Shown: piece by piece, positions 20,778-32,985 of the stretch
Layout of the letters: each line of letters begins with the position of its first letter
Position numbering within the stretch: position 1 is the first letter of the stretch
Assembly (NCBI GenBank): GCA_963966185.1
Contig: CAWZYM010000114.1
Location: forward strand, 1,490,001-1,554,000
Origin: Rhabditoides inermis
Lineage: Eukaryota > Nematoda > Chromadorea > Rhabditida > Rhabditidae
Direction of reading: 5' to 3'
Length of the DNA stretch: 64,000 bases
Notes under the pieces: generated by a model
Told to the model about the DNA's origin: nothing
Databases searched by the model: none
Seen by the model: only the letters and a program-made list of their open reading frames with translations
Translations under genes and position numbers: made by a program

Positions 20778-21799
20778 CGTCAGATGATGATGAGATCAGC
20801 CGAACGATTCCCTTTTATAGTGTCTCCCTGCTTGTGGTGTAAACGCCAACCCGCCCCTTTTGCGTTGCGCAGGTGTGCAAAAGAAAGAGTAGCGATTAGT
20901 TGCGAGTTTTCAAGATTACTTAAAGTCCTGTGGGATTTTATGCCAGCTTTTTCATTTGTGCGTGCATGTAAAGTGTTTCATTATTCATTTTATGGCAACC
21001 CTCCCCCTCCCTCTAAGTGAGTGGAGTTGCTTCCTGTAATGTCACCGTCACAAGCAAAACTTATTATTTATGTAATAACCACTGATTATTGTGCGGTCAC
21101 GTCAGTATAGATTTTCGATCAGCTGTCCTTTTTCCATACTGATCGTTATCGCTATTACAGCATTACACTCACTGTCTTGCGTAAAGAAGTTGCAGTGACA
21201 GAAACAAAACCGAAATCGTAAATCGCCTAAGGGCAAGCCACATGCTACCAACACGTTCCACCGGAGTCAGGATGCACAGAAACATTGCAAAATCAATTCA
21301 ACGTACTCCAGTAGTAAACTGAAACTATTGTGATGAAAGCCAACTCAACTCGATCTATATATGTGGGAGGAAACGAAATGTTAAAGCATTTTTGTGGATA
21401 CAAATTCATCCAACTTCATACCGGTATACGTATCACCGGCATTGCAGTTTTTCATCAAAAAATTACGAATATATTGAACACGAGAACGCGCGATTGTTGA
21501 CATAGTGTCATCTCGTGCAAGCAACTTGCAGTGAGAATCGCACCTCTCGCGTCTCATTTACGATTCCACGTCGCGCGCGCTTATTTTGTTTTTATTTGTT
21601 TTCTCGTGTTGCTTATTGATAAACATGCACATAAGAAAAAAACATTTCAATCACAACTGATCACTCTAGAAATCATTCTTTGACGCAATCATTTCCAACG
21701 CGTTTTCGCAATTCTTTTCGTTCACCTCGCCACACCTGAACTTGACAACGACAAAACCATAGCAATACTGTTGTTATAACCATTACTTACAGGTGTGTA
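20778..21799. promoter_or_regulatory. divergent intergenic region, collagen B / COG6
   Basis: About 1 kb separates two divergent genes. The left end has the collagen TATA box and GATA-like AGCGATTA/TTATCGCTA words; the right end has TTACTTACAG at 21783-21792, eight bases before the COG6 start codon, a likely spliced-leader acceptor. No exon-like sequence was seen in between. Confidence 0.5.
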
Positions 21800-24700
21800 A
21801 TGGTGGTGCAGCCATCAGTGGACGCTGCCGCGGCGCCGGCGCGAGCAGTGCGCGCAGGTGCGGACCCGGTCGTCTCCGGCAACAACCCGATCAAGAAGAA
21901 GATCGACAAGCTCATCGCCAGCAAGCTACACAACGATCCGGTCAGTTTTCATAGCGTTATCTCGTCAGTTGCATGTTGTTTTTCTTTGTGGAACTGTCTA
22001 TTACTTGATTGCAATCAACTTTACGTTTTACTAACCAGTGAAACATACATTTGATGCGCTGAATATCGATTGAATATTGATTGATTTCAGGAGTTCCTGT
22101 CTATGATGGACTACGTGTCGCCGCTCGTTCCTACTGTCGATATGCACACGGAGAGGCGGCTGCGGTAGGTGTGCTGTTTTTTTTAAAATATGTTATTCAT
22201 TTATTCAAATCCATTACGCCTTTCACTTGCCCTCTTTTATCATTCTCTCTTTATTACAATTGGATTTGGAATTGTGGCTTACTTAGATTTAAGTAATGGA
22301 CTCGAATCATTGATTAAAACGTCCTTCCAATATAGGTGTGATCGACCCAGTGGAACGTGTTTTTAGCGAAATTCACGAGTAGCGTTGAACCATGCTATTC
22401 TAGATGTGTATTTTATCAATATCCTTGCAAACATCTCCTGGAGGTACTGAGCTACTCATGTTTATGAGAAACTGATTCATCGAATCCTCGAATCAGGTCA
22501 TCTATCATCTTGCTATCTTGCAACACGCCTGCATCCATGCAGCTCCCTTTGCGTACACCTGTACCTCTTTGCAAGCGGGAGCCTAGAGATACTGATTTGC
22601 ATATTATCGAATCGCGTATCATTTCCCTATTTCCTTGCTCTTTACATGCGCCCTTGCGCATAATTGATATGGGTTGAAATTGACCGAGTCTGATTCGCAT
22701 ACCGTTCATACCGTATCATACCGTATACCTTCCCCTCCATGCAGCCGCGAGCTGGAGAGGAAGGAGCTGTCGCTGAACCGCGACTACCTCGCCGAGTTTG
22801 AGCGCGTCAACGGACACGTGCAGACATTCGCCAGCAAGGTATGCACTTAATTGACTTTTACTTTAGTTTTACTGTTTAACTTATGTAAATGTAATGTAAG
22901 TACACCTATGTATATTCGCCGCTACTGCAAAGATGACATATGTAACTGTACTGTAGTTTGTTATGCTTATGTTCCACTTTTTTCTTCTACTCGTTTTATC
23001 CTTTTGTATTTTTCGAATTTAGAACAATCAGGGCCGCGCAGAACATTAAATATAATTTCGAGTGTCGATGAAATATACACTGTGAAACATATTTGTGGAG
23101 TATGCTGTAAACACATTCTTTTTTGTGTTAGTTAAGTATTCGAATTATTGATCGATTGTTTTGAAATACATTATTGATTTGTCGATCGCTCTCACCAGGT
23201 TCGCGAGATGCACTCGATCTGCTCCGACCTCACCGCCCGCATCGAACACAACAAGAAGAGCACACAGGTGGGCGTTTGTTTACTTGTTTACACCTGTTGT
23301 TTACTTGCTTGTTTACCCACTCCCCTTTCAGGACCTTCTCGGTCGCACCGGCGCGCTACAGCAGCGCAAGTGGGTTGTTGTTGTTGTTGTTTTAATCGTA
23401 CTAACCTACGTATGACATTATACATTTCCTATCACGGCGTGTTATGGCTATGATGTAAAACTTATAGTTCATGATATCATTGATTTTGCTAAGTAGGGAT
23501 ATTATTACAAGAATGCGGTTAAGCTGCTAGTTGCTTGAAAAAGAGAAAACGCGAACAGACAGATAGGACACGGTTATCGAGTTACAAACAGACATACTGA
23601 CTGACACTCGCAGTTATAGAGAGAGAGAGAGAGAGAGTAAGAGAGAGAGAGAGAGCGAGAGAGAGAGAGAGTTCAAGCATGCCGCTCAGGAAGCAGCTGG
23701 AGGCGCGTGGCGTCGCCATCGACGACTTCCTCGCCACCTTCTCGCTCACGGAGGCGGAGGAGCGCGCGCTCGAAGGCAACGCGCACGGTGGGTGAAGGGT
23801 TATTTGATGATACTGTTGTGGTTTATTGCTTTTTGTAATTGCAAGGATATATATTGGTATTGCAATGAAACAACGCTCTCTCACTCTATATATACTATAT
23901 CTATGGGTATCTGGGGAATGCGCACGGAGGCTACTGCCGTGGAAACGACTCTCGAAACGACGCAGTGTGCGATGTGTTCGGTCGGTATGTTGCGTTAGCT
24001 ATTGCTGTTGAAACGTGCTCTTGCTTCCCCTCTCATCTGAACCTCATGTTGAAAGGTCTGTGGATGGTGGTCAGTGGTTTGCATTGCAACTTTCAATGTT
24101 GTAACGACTCTTTGTAAGTAAAGAACTATTATTTTCTCTGAGTGCGGCCTTCGACTTTTCCTTAATTTTTCAAATTTCAACAATAGAATTGCATTAATGA
24201 CGCTCGCTAAGACGTGTTTGATGAAAGGTGTTCCTTGGTAGTTGATGGTCTTGACGATATCTGTCATTGTCATCTCTTTCAATAAATTTTCACGAAAGGA
24301 TGGAGTAGTGCCCTCTACAACGTATATGTCCAGTATCTTCTTTCATACAGTCCCGAATCATATCTCGTTTCACAGTTTCCCTTGCATACATCTGACGTAG
24401 TGCCGGCGGAACTATAAACTTCGCAGACAGTACGGTTCCACAGTAGATTATACCTCGTTCAACAGTGTCCCTCTTGCAGACGGCACCGTCTCTGCCGACT
24501 TCTTCCCCGCCCTGGCGAGGGTGCGCGAGGTGCACGCGCAGAGCAGACAGCTGCTGTGGACGAACGGAGACCACTCGGCAGCGTGAGTCGAGTCCTCTTG
24601 TTAAATGTTTAATATAAATGTGGTTTGGTATAGGTTTAGAATGAGAATTACTCGGTGGTGTGAGTAGCACGGGTCTCCGTGAGAATGTCTCTTGTGAAAG

Positions 24701-27700
24701 AAGAGTCTTTTGGTTTAAGTACGCAGCGTGGGTGGGAGATCGAGTAGAGGGAGGTGAGCCATGGTTTGCTGTATTTTGTATGAAGTGCGTGAGTATGATA
24801 TTATTGTTTTTGTATTTTATTGATAGCGATAGCGGCGTGCGGATGCGGAAACTCTGATCTGGTATTTTAAAAGAAGAGTGTGGTCAACATTGAGTAAACA
24901 TCGTGATTTGACTGTTTCTATCCGTTAAAGTTGGTATTTCCATGAAGTTGCAATTTATACGTTTCAACATTTATTTTTGTCTCATAATGCAAATGAGATA
25001 TAATCATATAATTTTCGAGGAGTCGAGAGTATCATTCTCGTATGCAGAAAGTAGAACGTGAGAGAGAGAGAGGGAGAGAGAGAGAGACTCTATCACCCCT
25101 TCAGCCTGGAGATCATGGAGGAGATGTCGCAGAAGATGGAAAAGGCCTACGAGGTGCTCTACAGGAGCATTCAACGTGAGTGTTACATCGAAGAAACGTA
25201 TTTATATTTATGTTAAACTTTTTGTAAATGGTGTAGCTATGCGAAGAGTTGTCCTGTTGCAGAAAATGGGTTGATATTTTTCACGTATCAGTTATCTGCG
25301 ATATGTAATTAAACGCTGGCATTGTCCACAGATGTAAATAGCTACTTTTTAATACTTTCACATGTTTTTTTTTGATTAATTGATTTGAAGGCGAGTGTCG
25401 CGTGCTGAACTCGGATTTCGTGGAGCTGAAGGGCGTGCTGTGCCAGTCGCTGGCGGCGCTGCAGGATAGGGAGGTGGGAGGGAGAGAGCGTGGAGGAGAG
25501 AGAGGGGAGAAAGAGAGGGAGAGAGAGGGAGGGGGGAGAGGGGAAGAGGAGCGGAAAGAGAGGTAGGAGAGAGAGAGAGGGAGAGAGTTCCCCTTCCAGG
25601 TGCTCCTGAAATACGCGCTCGAGGAGTTTGCCACGGCGAGGAAGAACCACGTGCTGCGGTTGGTTCAATATAATAATACTTTATTCATACGTTTCATGCT
25701 AATATATGGTACAATCAATCAATCAATCGTTTTTGGTATCAATCAATATGGTACAACATGATCGAAACACACTGCACAAGAAATGAAAGGCGTTTCGAAT
25801 GGGCCACGAGGCAACGCGAATCCTTGATTATCGTCCTTATGTAACGTTTCCTAGATTTTTTCGTTGTGAAGTTTTTCATAGTAATTTACCAACAAGATTA
25901 TCCGAGTGCGTTGTGTATTGAATGCGATTGGTTGGCGAAACGCATATTGTGTTGTTGTTTTTTGGGTATACTATTTTCATGCGCACGGCCGCACGATGTA
26001 TACCGTATGTCTGCACAATTTTCATGCATACCTTTACAGCCTGTACATTGACGCTCTGACCCGGGGCGGCAGCGGCGGCCAGAAGCCCATCGAGCTGCTC
26101 AGCCACGATCCGCTGAGGTGGGGGGGAGGGGAGGGAGAGGGAGGGAGGGAGAGAGTTGGGAGGGACCACGGGAGATGAGCTGAGGGAAAGAGGTAGGGGA
26201 GTTGCTGTATATGAGTTGTGAAGTCACGATCCGCTGACGCTGAGGAGTGTGTTGGGAGAGAGGAAAGGGAGGGGAAGGGACATTAGGAGACCGGAGATGG
26301 TCAATGGGGTCATGGTCCGTTGAGGTGGGTGTGGGGAAGAGGGATGGGGGGAAGGACACAGGAGAATAGTGGCAGGGCTGCCGCAGGAACGAGAAAAATG
26401 GGCGGGGCTAACTGTTTTGATTGGTGGAGCTCATTTCTATGATGACCTGATTCTCGCACGATAAACACACTCTCGCGCTGAATAACATGCGCGAGTGACG
26501 TCATTTTCTCGTGTTCCTGCGGCAGCCCTGCCACTTTTTTCCTATGGAGGAAGAGGGAGGGCGAGGGACAGCAGGAGATATAGAGATGAGTCGTGGAGTC
26601 ATGCTTCAAGAATGAACCGCTGTAGACGCTGTAGATACAGTGGGTGGGCAAATCAGTTGCCGCCAGTAGAGAGAGAGAGAGTGAACAGAGTGCAAGCCGG
26701 CAAAAATCGATAAACATGCGAGCGCACGCGAATAATTCACATTCAAACTTTCGCTCGCGCGCAATTTTAAAATGCGGGACGGCCGAGCGGAGTGAGGGCG
26801 GAACTAAATATTCCCTGGACTGTAGCTGATTGTCGGTTTGTTGAGACAACACCATTTGGCCAAGCCGTGAAGCGTATATGCAATGTGTTTGTGGGTTGGC
26901 TGGTTGGTGAATTGTGGGTGAGTTGTGAAAAGTGAATTGGCTGTTGGGAGTGTGAACTCGAGGAATGTTTTCCACTCATTACCGAACAGAATGTGACTAT
27001 GTATTTGATTTGCATTTGAAACGTATTGTGCTGCGACCTTGTCCAACCGGAATTCCGAAATTCAAATTTTGCATACCATAACTTAGGCTTTTGAGTTGTG
27101 GAGTCATGCTCCTCAAATGAACCGGCTGTAGACGCTGTAGATACTGATTGTCGGTTTGTTGAGACAACACCATTTGGCCAAGCCGTGAAGCGTATATGCA
27201 ATGTGTTTGTGGGTTGACTGGTTGGTGAATTGTGGGTGAGTTGTGAAAAGTGAATTGGCTATTGGGAGTGTGAACTCGAGGACTGTTTTACGATTCATTA
27301 CCGAACTGAATGTTACTATGTATTTGATTCGCATTTGAAACGTATGGTGCTGCGACCTTGTTCAACCGAAATTCGAATTGTGCATACCATAACTTTAGGT
27401 TTGCTTTGGATTATGGAAACCTCACTATTACTTTTCATATGAATCATTCGCAAATACATTGGCGACACGCGACATTAGGGGCGGCGCGCAGCGGCGCCCG
27501 TTTGTTTTGAGCTGTGACGCGCGCAACACGCCACTCCCAAGGCACACACGATTTCTCTATTCTAATACAATATACTTAATTAGTGTGCGTTATTTGTTAG
27601 AATATCACTTTGTAAGACCTATGAGTATGATTCGTGAAACCAATATCGGTTGCGGCATCCAAAAACCGCCCTCTCTTGCTCTCTCCCGCTTTGCCACTAA

Positions 27701-29051
27701 ACGTGTTTACGACGGCGGCGGCGGCGGCGACGACGGTGTGCATCACGTAAGCTCCGCCCACTGCACTTTGCGCTCATTGGTCGCTCGGCTCTCTTGCGTG
27801 CGCACTCTGATTGGCTGAGCGCATGCCCCGCCCTTCGTTCACCCACTCTCGTGTCGGCTCGCCGTCCAGGCCACCGCCCCAGTTTTGGCGCGAAAACTGT
27901 GGGGGGAGGGGAGTGTGCGGAGCGGAGTGAGTGGGTAAGAGAGAGAGACGCGAAATAGCGCGTGTCAATGAGAGACTGGCATTGGCAGGCGCACGAGCGA
28001 TTCGACAAAGCAGTGCGTTTCCATATTCAGGATACGTTTTCTAAAGTTTCGAATATGTATACATAACATGTTCGGCACATCAACCTGAAAAACAATTTCT
28101 TCGAAATTTGAGAAAAGGACATCCATTCTCTTTCGAAAAGTACACGAGTAAAGAGGAGTGGTTTGTTTTGATCTAATTCAACAAAAGCACATGCATAAAA
28201 TCTCTTCGCAGCTGACTAAAATTTCAAAACAAACCTGCTCTTTCTGATCGATGAAAAATATAGTATGCACTATAATCGTGTCATACATTTTGTTGCAAGT
28301 TACTTGTTGGGATTAACAGTATCCTGAATACCTGAACTCAACATGCTAACAAGAAAACAATTAGAGTTTTAAAACATCGTTCGAAAGAGCAGGTTTGTTT
28401 TGAAATTTTAGTCAGCTGCGAAGAGATTTTATGCATGTGCTTTTGTTGAATTAGATCAAAACAAACCACTCCTCTTTACTCGTGTACTTTTCGAAAGAGA
28501 ATCATATGTTTCAACATAACATCTGTATATATGTTTTTCCTTAAATAGGCCAAATACCGTCGTTGGAAAATCGTTGGTGTAGTGTCATAGACCTCATTCG
28601 ACCCACTCCGGCCTCGTGAATCTCTTGGGTGCCTTTACTCTAATCAAAAATTTTATCCGGACTCGCATCATATGATAAAGTCTTTAGCTTTCAAGGTAGC
28701 GCCGGGAGGAAAGCTTATCCCGGCGCTACCTTTACCTTTATATATCTTTACCTTTACACGGCCCGGATAGTTGCACAGTCGACAGCGGCGGGCGCGCAGC
28801 CGCTCCGCGAACACGCGACGTGCGAAATTACCAGCAAGCGCTAGAGCGCAATAATTTCTAGACTGAAATCGCTACGCGCCCAATCACTCGCGGCGCGCTG
28901 TCTGTGGGCGCGCTGTGCAACTATCCGAACCGTGCTTTATATACCTTTCAGGTACATTGGCGACATGCTGGCGTGGATCTACGAGGCGGTGGAGAGCGAG
29001 AGGGACCTGCTGCAGCTGCTCACAAAGAACTGCGCAGCAGAGGGTGGGGGG

Positions 29052-29095
<44 letters not shown>

Positions 29096-32000
29096 TGTGG
29101 GGAGAGAGGGGGTACGGTATTCGGGGCTGGAGGAGCGGGAGAACGTTAGAACGATGCATACGACGTAGAACGAAAGCTATGGGCACGAGAGGGGAGAGAG
29201 GAAAGAGAGAGGGAGAGGAGAGAGAGAGGGGGGAGGGAGAGAGGGAGTGAGTGAGTGAGAGAGAGAGGGAGGGAGAGAGGAGAGAAGTGAACAACGTTGC
29301 CGTTGCAGTGCTGTCGACGCACGGCCACCACGTGCTGGGGCAGATCAGCGCCGCGCTGTGCCGGCCGTTCAAGGTGAGGGGGGAGGTATAGTTCTGTGCT
29401 CGCAATAAGTTGCGCGCGGTGGGGTAGATCAGCGGAAGACGGAGAGTCAGCTCGTTGGAAGGTAGGAGACCGTACTGTGTGGATATTGAAGGGAGGAGGG
29501 GAGATGAGGAGAGTGGAGGAGGGGGGGGGGAAGGGGAGTGGTATGGTTGGCAGGGAAGGTAGAAGACTGAAGGTATTGAAGTGAGGAGGGGAGGTGTGAA
29601 GTGTGGTGAAGAAGGATTGTAGTAGAGAAGTATTAATAAATATGCGAATGTGGGAAAAATTGTTTGTGAGCTCGGCGTGAAATGATGTAGTCACTATGTG
29701 AAGCGTATTATTTGCGTGCTAGCTGTGAAGGATAGATGGAGGATGGCCGCGGCCAGTGAATAATTGCACAGAAGTTCCTCGGTGGAGGTAAATGACTGAA
29801 CGATAGGGAAGAGTTATCCGATGTGTGTGGATATTTGCATAATATAACTTCACCTTGTTATGGTCTTGGCGGTCAGCAGTTATGGCTCTGATTGAGCCGA
29901 TAATAAGAGGGGAATCATTTGTGTCGTCAGCGTGAAACGATTAAGTGGTTGTGTGAAACGTATTATGTATGTGTTCGGTCAGTGAATAGTTGCATAGTAC
30001 GTGTTCACAGTGCACACGTTGTTAGCCTCTCTATCTCAAAGCGTAGTATGAGAGGGGGAGCAGTCTGACATGAGTGAATGAAATAAAAACTTGTAACTTA
30101 TGAGCTTTAAATAAGGGGGGGGGGGTGAGTGAACACCATACCATGTGAGTGAACACCTGCGTAGTCTGCGTGGACCTCAAAGCGAGGTCCACGTATGTAC
30201 TCTGCGCCGAAGCGATAGTTTTCGATCTACTTCGCTTGCAGCTCGAAATACGGTGCCATAACCGTCTGCCTCTCTTGTTTGTCGCGCTATTACCGAGTGC
30301 TGATTCTCCGTCTTTCTCTGATCTGCCCCACCGCGCGCAACTTATTGCAAGCAATCAACTATAACAGGCCTCCGAAAGACCATGTTATGATATACAAGCA
30401 TAGAACCATATGTGTATGAACGTATAAATGCGTATGAGCTGTGGAAGTGGAAGAAGAGTGATAGCAATGGAGCAATTCGATGTCAGTGAACACCAACACA
30501 CACTCTCTGTCAGGTTCGCGTGGAGCAGGCGCTGGCGGGCGAGTCTGACTGCGTGGTGCTGTACAGGCTCAGCGCCCTGTTCACATTCTACGCCGGCAAG
30601 ATCGGGTGGGTGATGTGCTGTGCCTGTGTGAGTGGACAGATTGCTGTTGGCATGTTGACTGGATGAGTATGTATGAGCTCTATTCTATTCGTATCTATAC
30701 CGGCAAGATGGAGTGGCAAGATGGAGATCTACGTTTCGTAACGAGCTTGACTTGCTTTCGTTGTTTTTGCTTATAATGAGACGCAAGCTAATGAATGAAT
30801 GTGAATGAGCGATATATAAGCGATTTATAAATAATTAGAAATGTGCGAGTGCGATGAGCATTCAGTCCGCTGGTTGCTCCCGACTGCGAGCTGCTGCAGA
30901 CGGTGGAGGAGCTGAACCAGCTGGCACTCAACATATTCCACTCGGGACTCAACCAAAACGTCGCCAGGATACTCGGCAAGGTGGGGGTGGGGGAGGGTAC
31001 TGGGCACACATCTATCCATAGTTGGAAATTGAATTGGTGTAATGAATGGATTTCGCGTTTTGTAACTCGGGTAGGGAAGAGAGGGCACCCATTCATACAG
31101 TACTCGAGGGGCAAAGTGGGTCCTGGGTCACTAGGATTGCGGGCACACGTCTATTCATGCTTGGAAATTCGTTGGACATTGAATTGGTGTGCATGGACTT
31201 TAAAAGTGGCAACTGATTGGTGAACGCGTGTGCGAATAAGAAATCGGTGTGATGCGTATGTTTTTGAGGATTGTGGGCGCACATCCACAAAGTAATCAAT
31301 GGTCGAGGTGGTTGGCCGTCACGTACGGAACGAACATCGAACGAGCACTCGTGCCTTGTTCGTTCTATGGCACTGACGCACTGACCGAACTCGTTCTTGC
31401 ATTTGTTTGAACTTGCTATTTTGTACCGAGAAAAAGAATCTCAGATGAAGATTACTGGACCAATGCGTGTGCGAATAAGTAAACGGCGTGAAGCGTGCAT
31501 TCGGTGTGTGTTTTTATAATCATACGATTAATACAATGTTTTTCCACGTATTTTTTTCTCTCTGTCGCAGATATGCTTTCTAAACATCGCGAAATAGCGA
31601 TATAGAATAAAGTACTTGATTTTGGTTTGATTTGATTTGACTTTGTTGATTCAGATGGGCGCTCCCGACTACGACCTGCTGCCGGTGCCGGCGGTGCACC
31701 AGTGCCTGCTGCTGTTGAGGTGGGAGGGGGGGGGGAGAGAGGGAGAGAGAGAGAGGGGGGGGGGGGAAGGAGAGAGGGGGGGAGAGAGAGAGAGGGGAAG
31801 GAGAGAGGGGGAGAGGGAGGAGAGAGAGAGAGGGGGGAGAGAGAGATAGAGGGGTGTTTGATGTGTTGATGATTTATCTGCAGTTCCTGAAGTGTGTACA
31901 TTGTGAGATGGGTTAAATAGGGTCGAAGAATTGAGTTGAGAGAAACAGTTATTGCCGACTCGAGCGCGTCAGTCGTTGTAGTTATGAGTGGGAAACATAG

Positions 32001-32940
32001 GATTCGTGGAACGGGGAATTCTTCCACCCACTCGTTGTTTCACTTTTGACATTGTGCGTATTAAATACGCTTCAAGTGTTAGCCAAGTCGATGCGTTCGT
32101 TAGTCAGTTGATTTGATTGCCGTTTGCCTAATTAAGCAAAATATCTTGATCTGATAGAGTTCAATAACAAGAATGGCGTGGCTCCAGAGACGTGCTGGAT
32201 CACGGGGTTTCTATTTTATCCAGTTTGCCAGCTAGTTTTACGTGTCTGTCCAGTTTTAATTAGTATATTTTGATTTTCGAAATCCAAAATACACAAAAGT
32301 TTAGACGATTATAGAATATAGAATAGAGAGAGAAAGAGCGAGAGAGAGAAGTGGGGACACACAGAGAGAAATTGGCAGAGAGAGGGGAGGGAGGGAGAGA
32401 GAGACAGAGAGAGAGATGGCTGCAGGGACGTGCTGGAGTCGCACGAGGGCGCGGTGGCCGGCCGCGCAGACGCCAAGGAGCAGTTCGACAAGGTGAGGGC
32501 TTGTGATATCATGTAGTCATAAAGGTAAACTCTTTCTCCCTATCTCCCGATGCAAGAGATTCACATGTAGTCATGATCAGTTATATTTCGGATAAATGAC
32601 TCTGGTCGAAGTGTAAGAGTAGTTGAATAGGAATTTCAGAAAGAATATGAAATGCGCATTGGTTTGGTGACTACGGTGAGCACATATGAGTGGTGGGTGG
32701 GTGCAACGTAGCAATCGTGTGTTCTTAGTAAGTATCTCTGTATCTCTACCAGCGTCATAGCGAACCAAACCATTGGATTGTGTATAGAGTTAGAGATCCT
32801 GGATAGAACTTTTAATTTTAATTTTTGATTTCTCTGTAGGTGCTCTCCTCGGTGCTGGATCCGCTGCTTCGCTCGGTGCAGATTGCGGCCACGCAGGTGA
32901 ACACCTTCTCGTTCCTCTCTTTCCACTCTCTCTCTCTCGC

Positions 32941-32985
<45 letters not shown>

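Noticed and set aside
28884..29694. Ser/Leu- or Arg/Glu-rich ORFs over GA/CT tracts here and near 31640, 33060, 36335, 47775, 53012, 56359, 58039 and 60007
   Set aside because: They are translations of dinucleotide repeats within introns or intergenic DNA.
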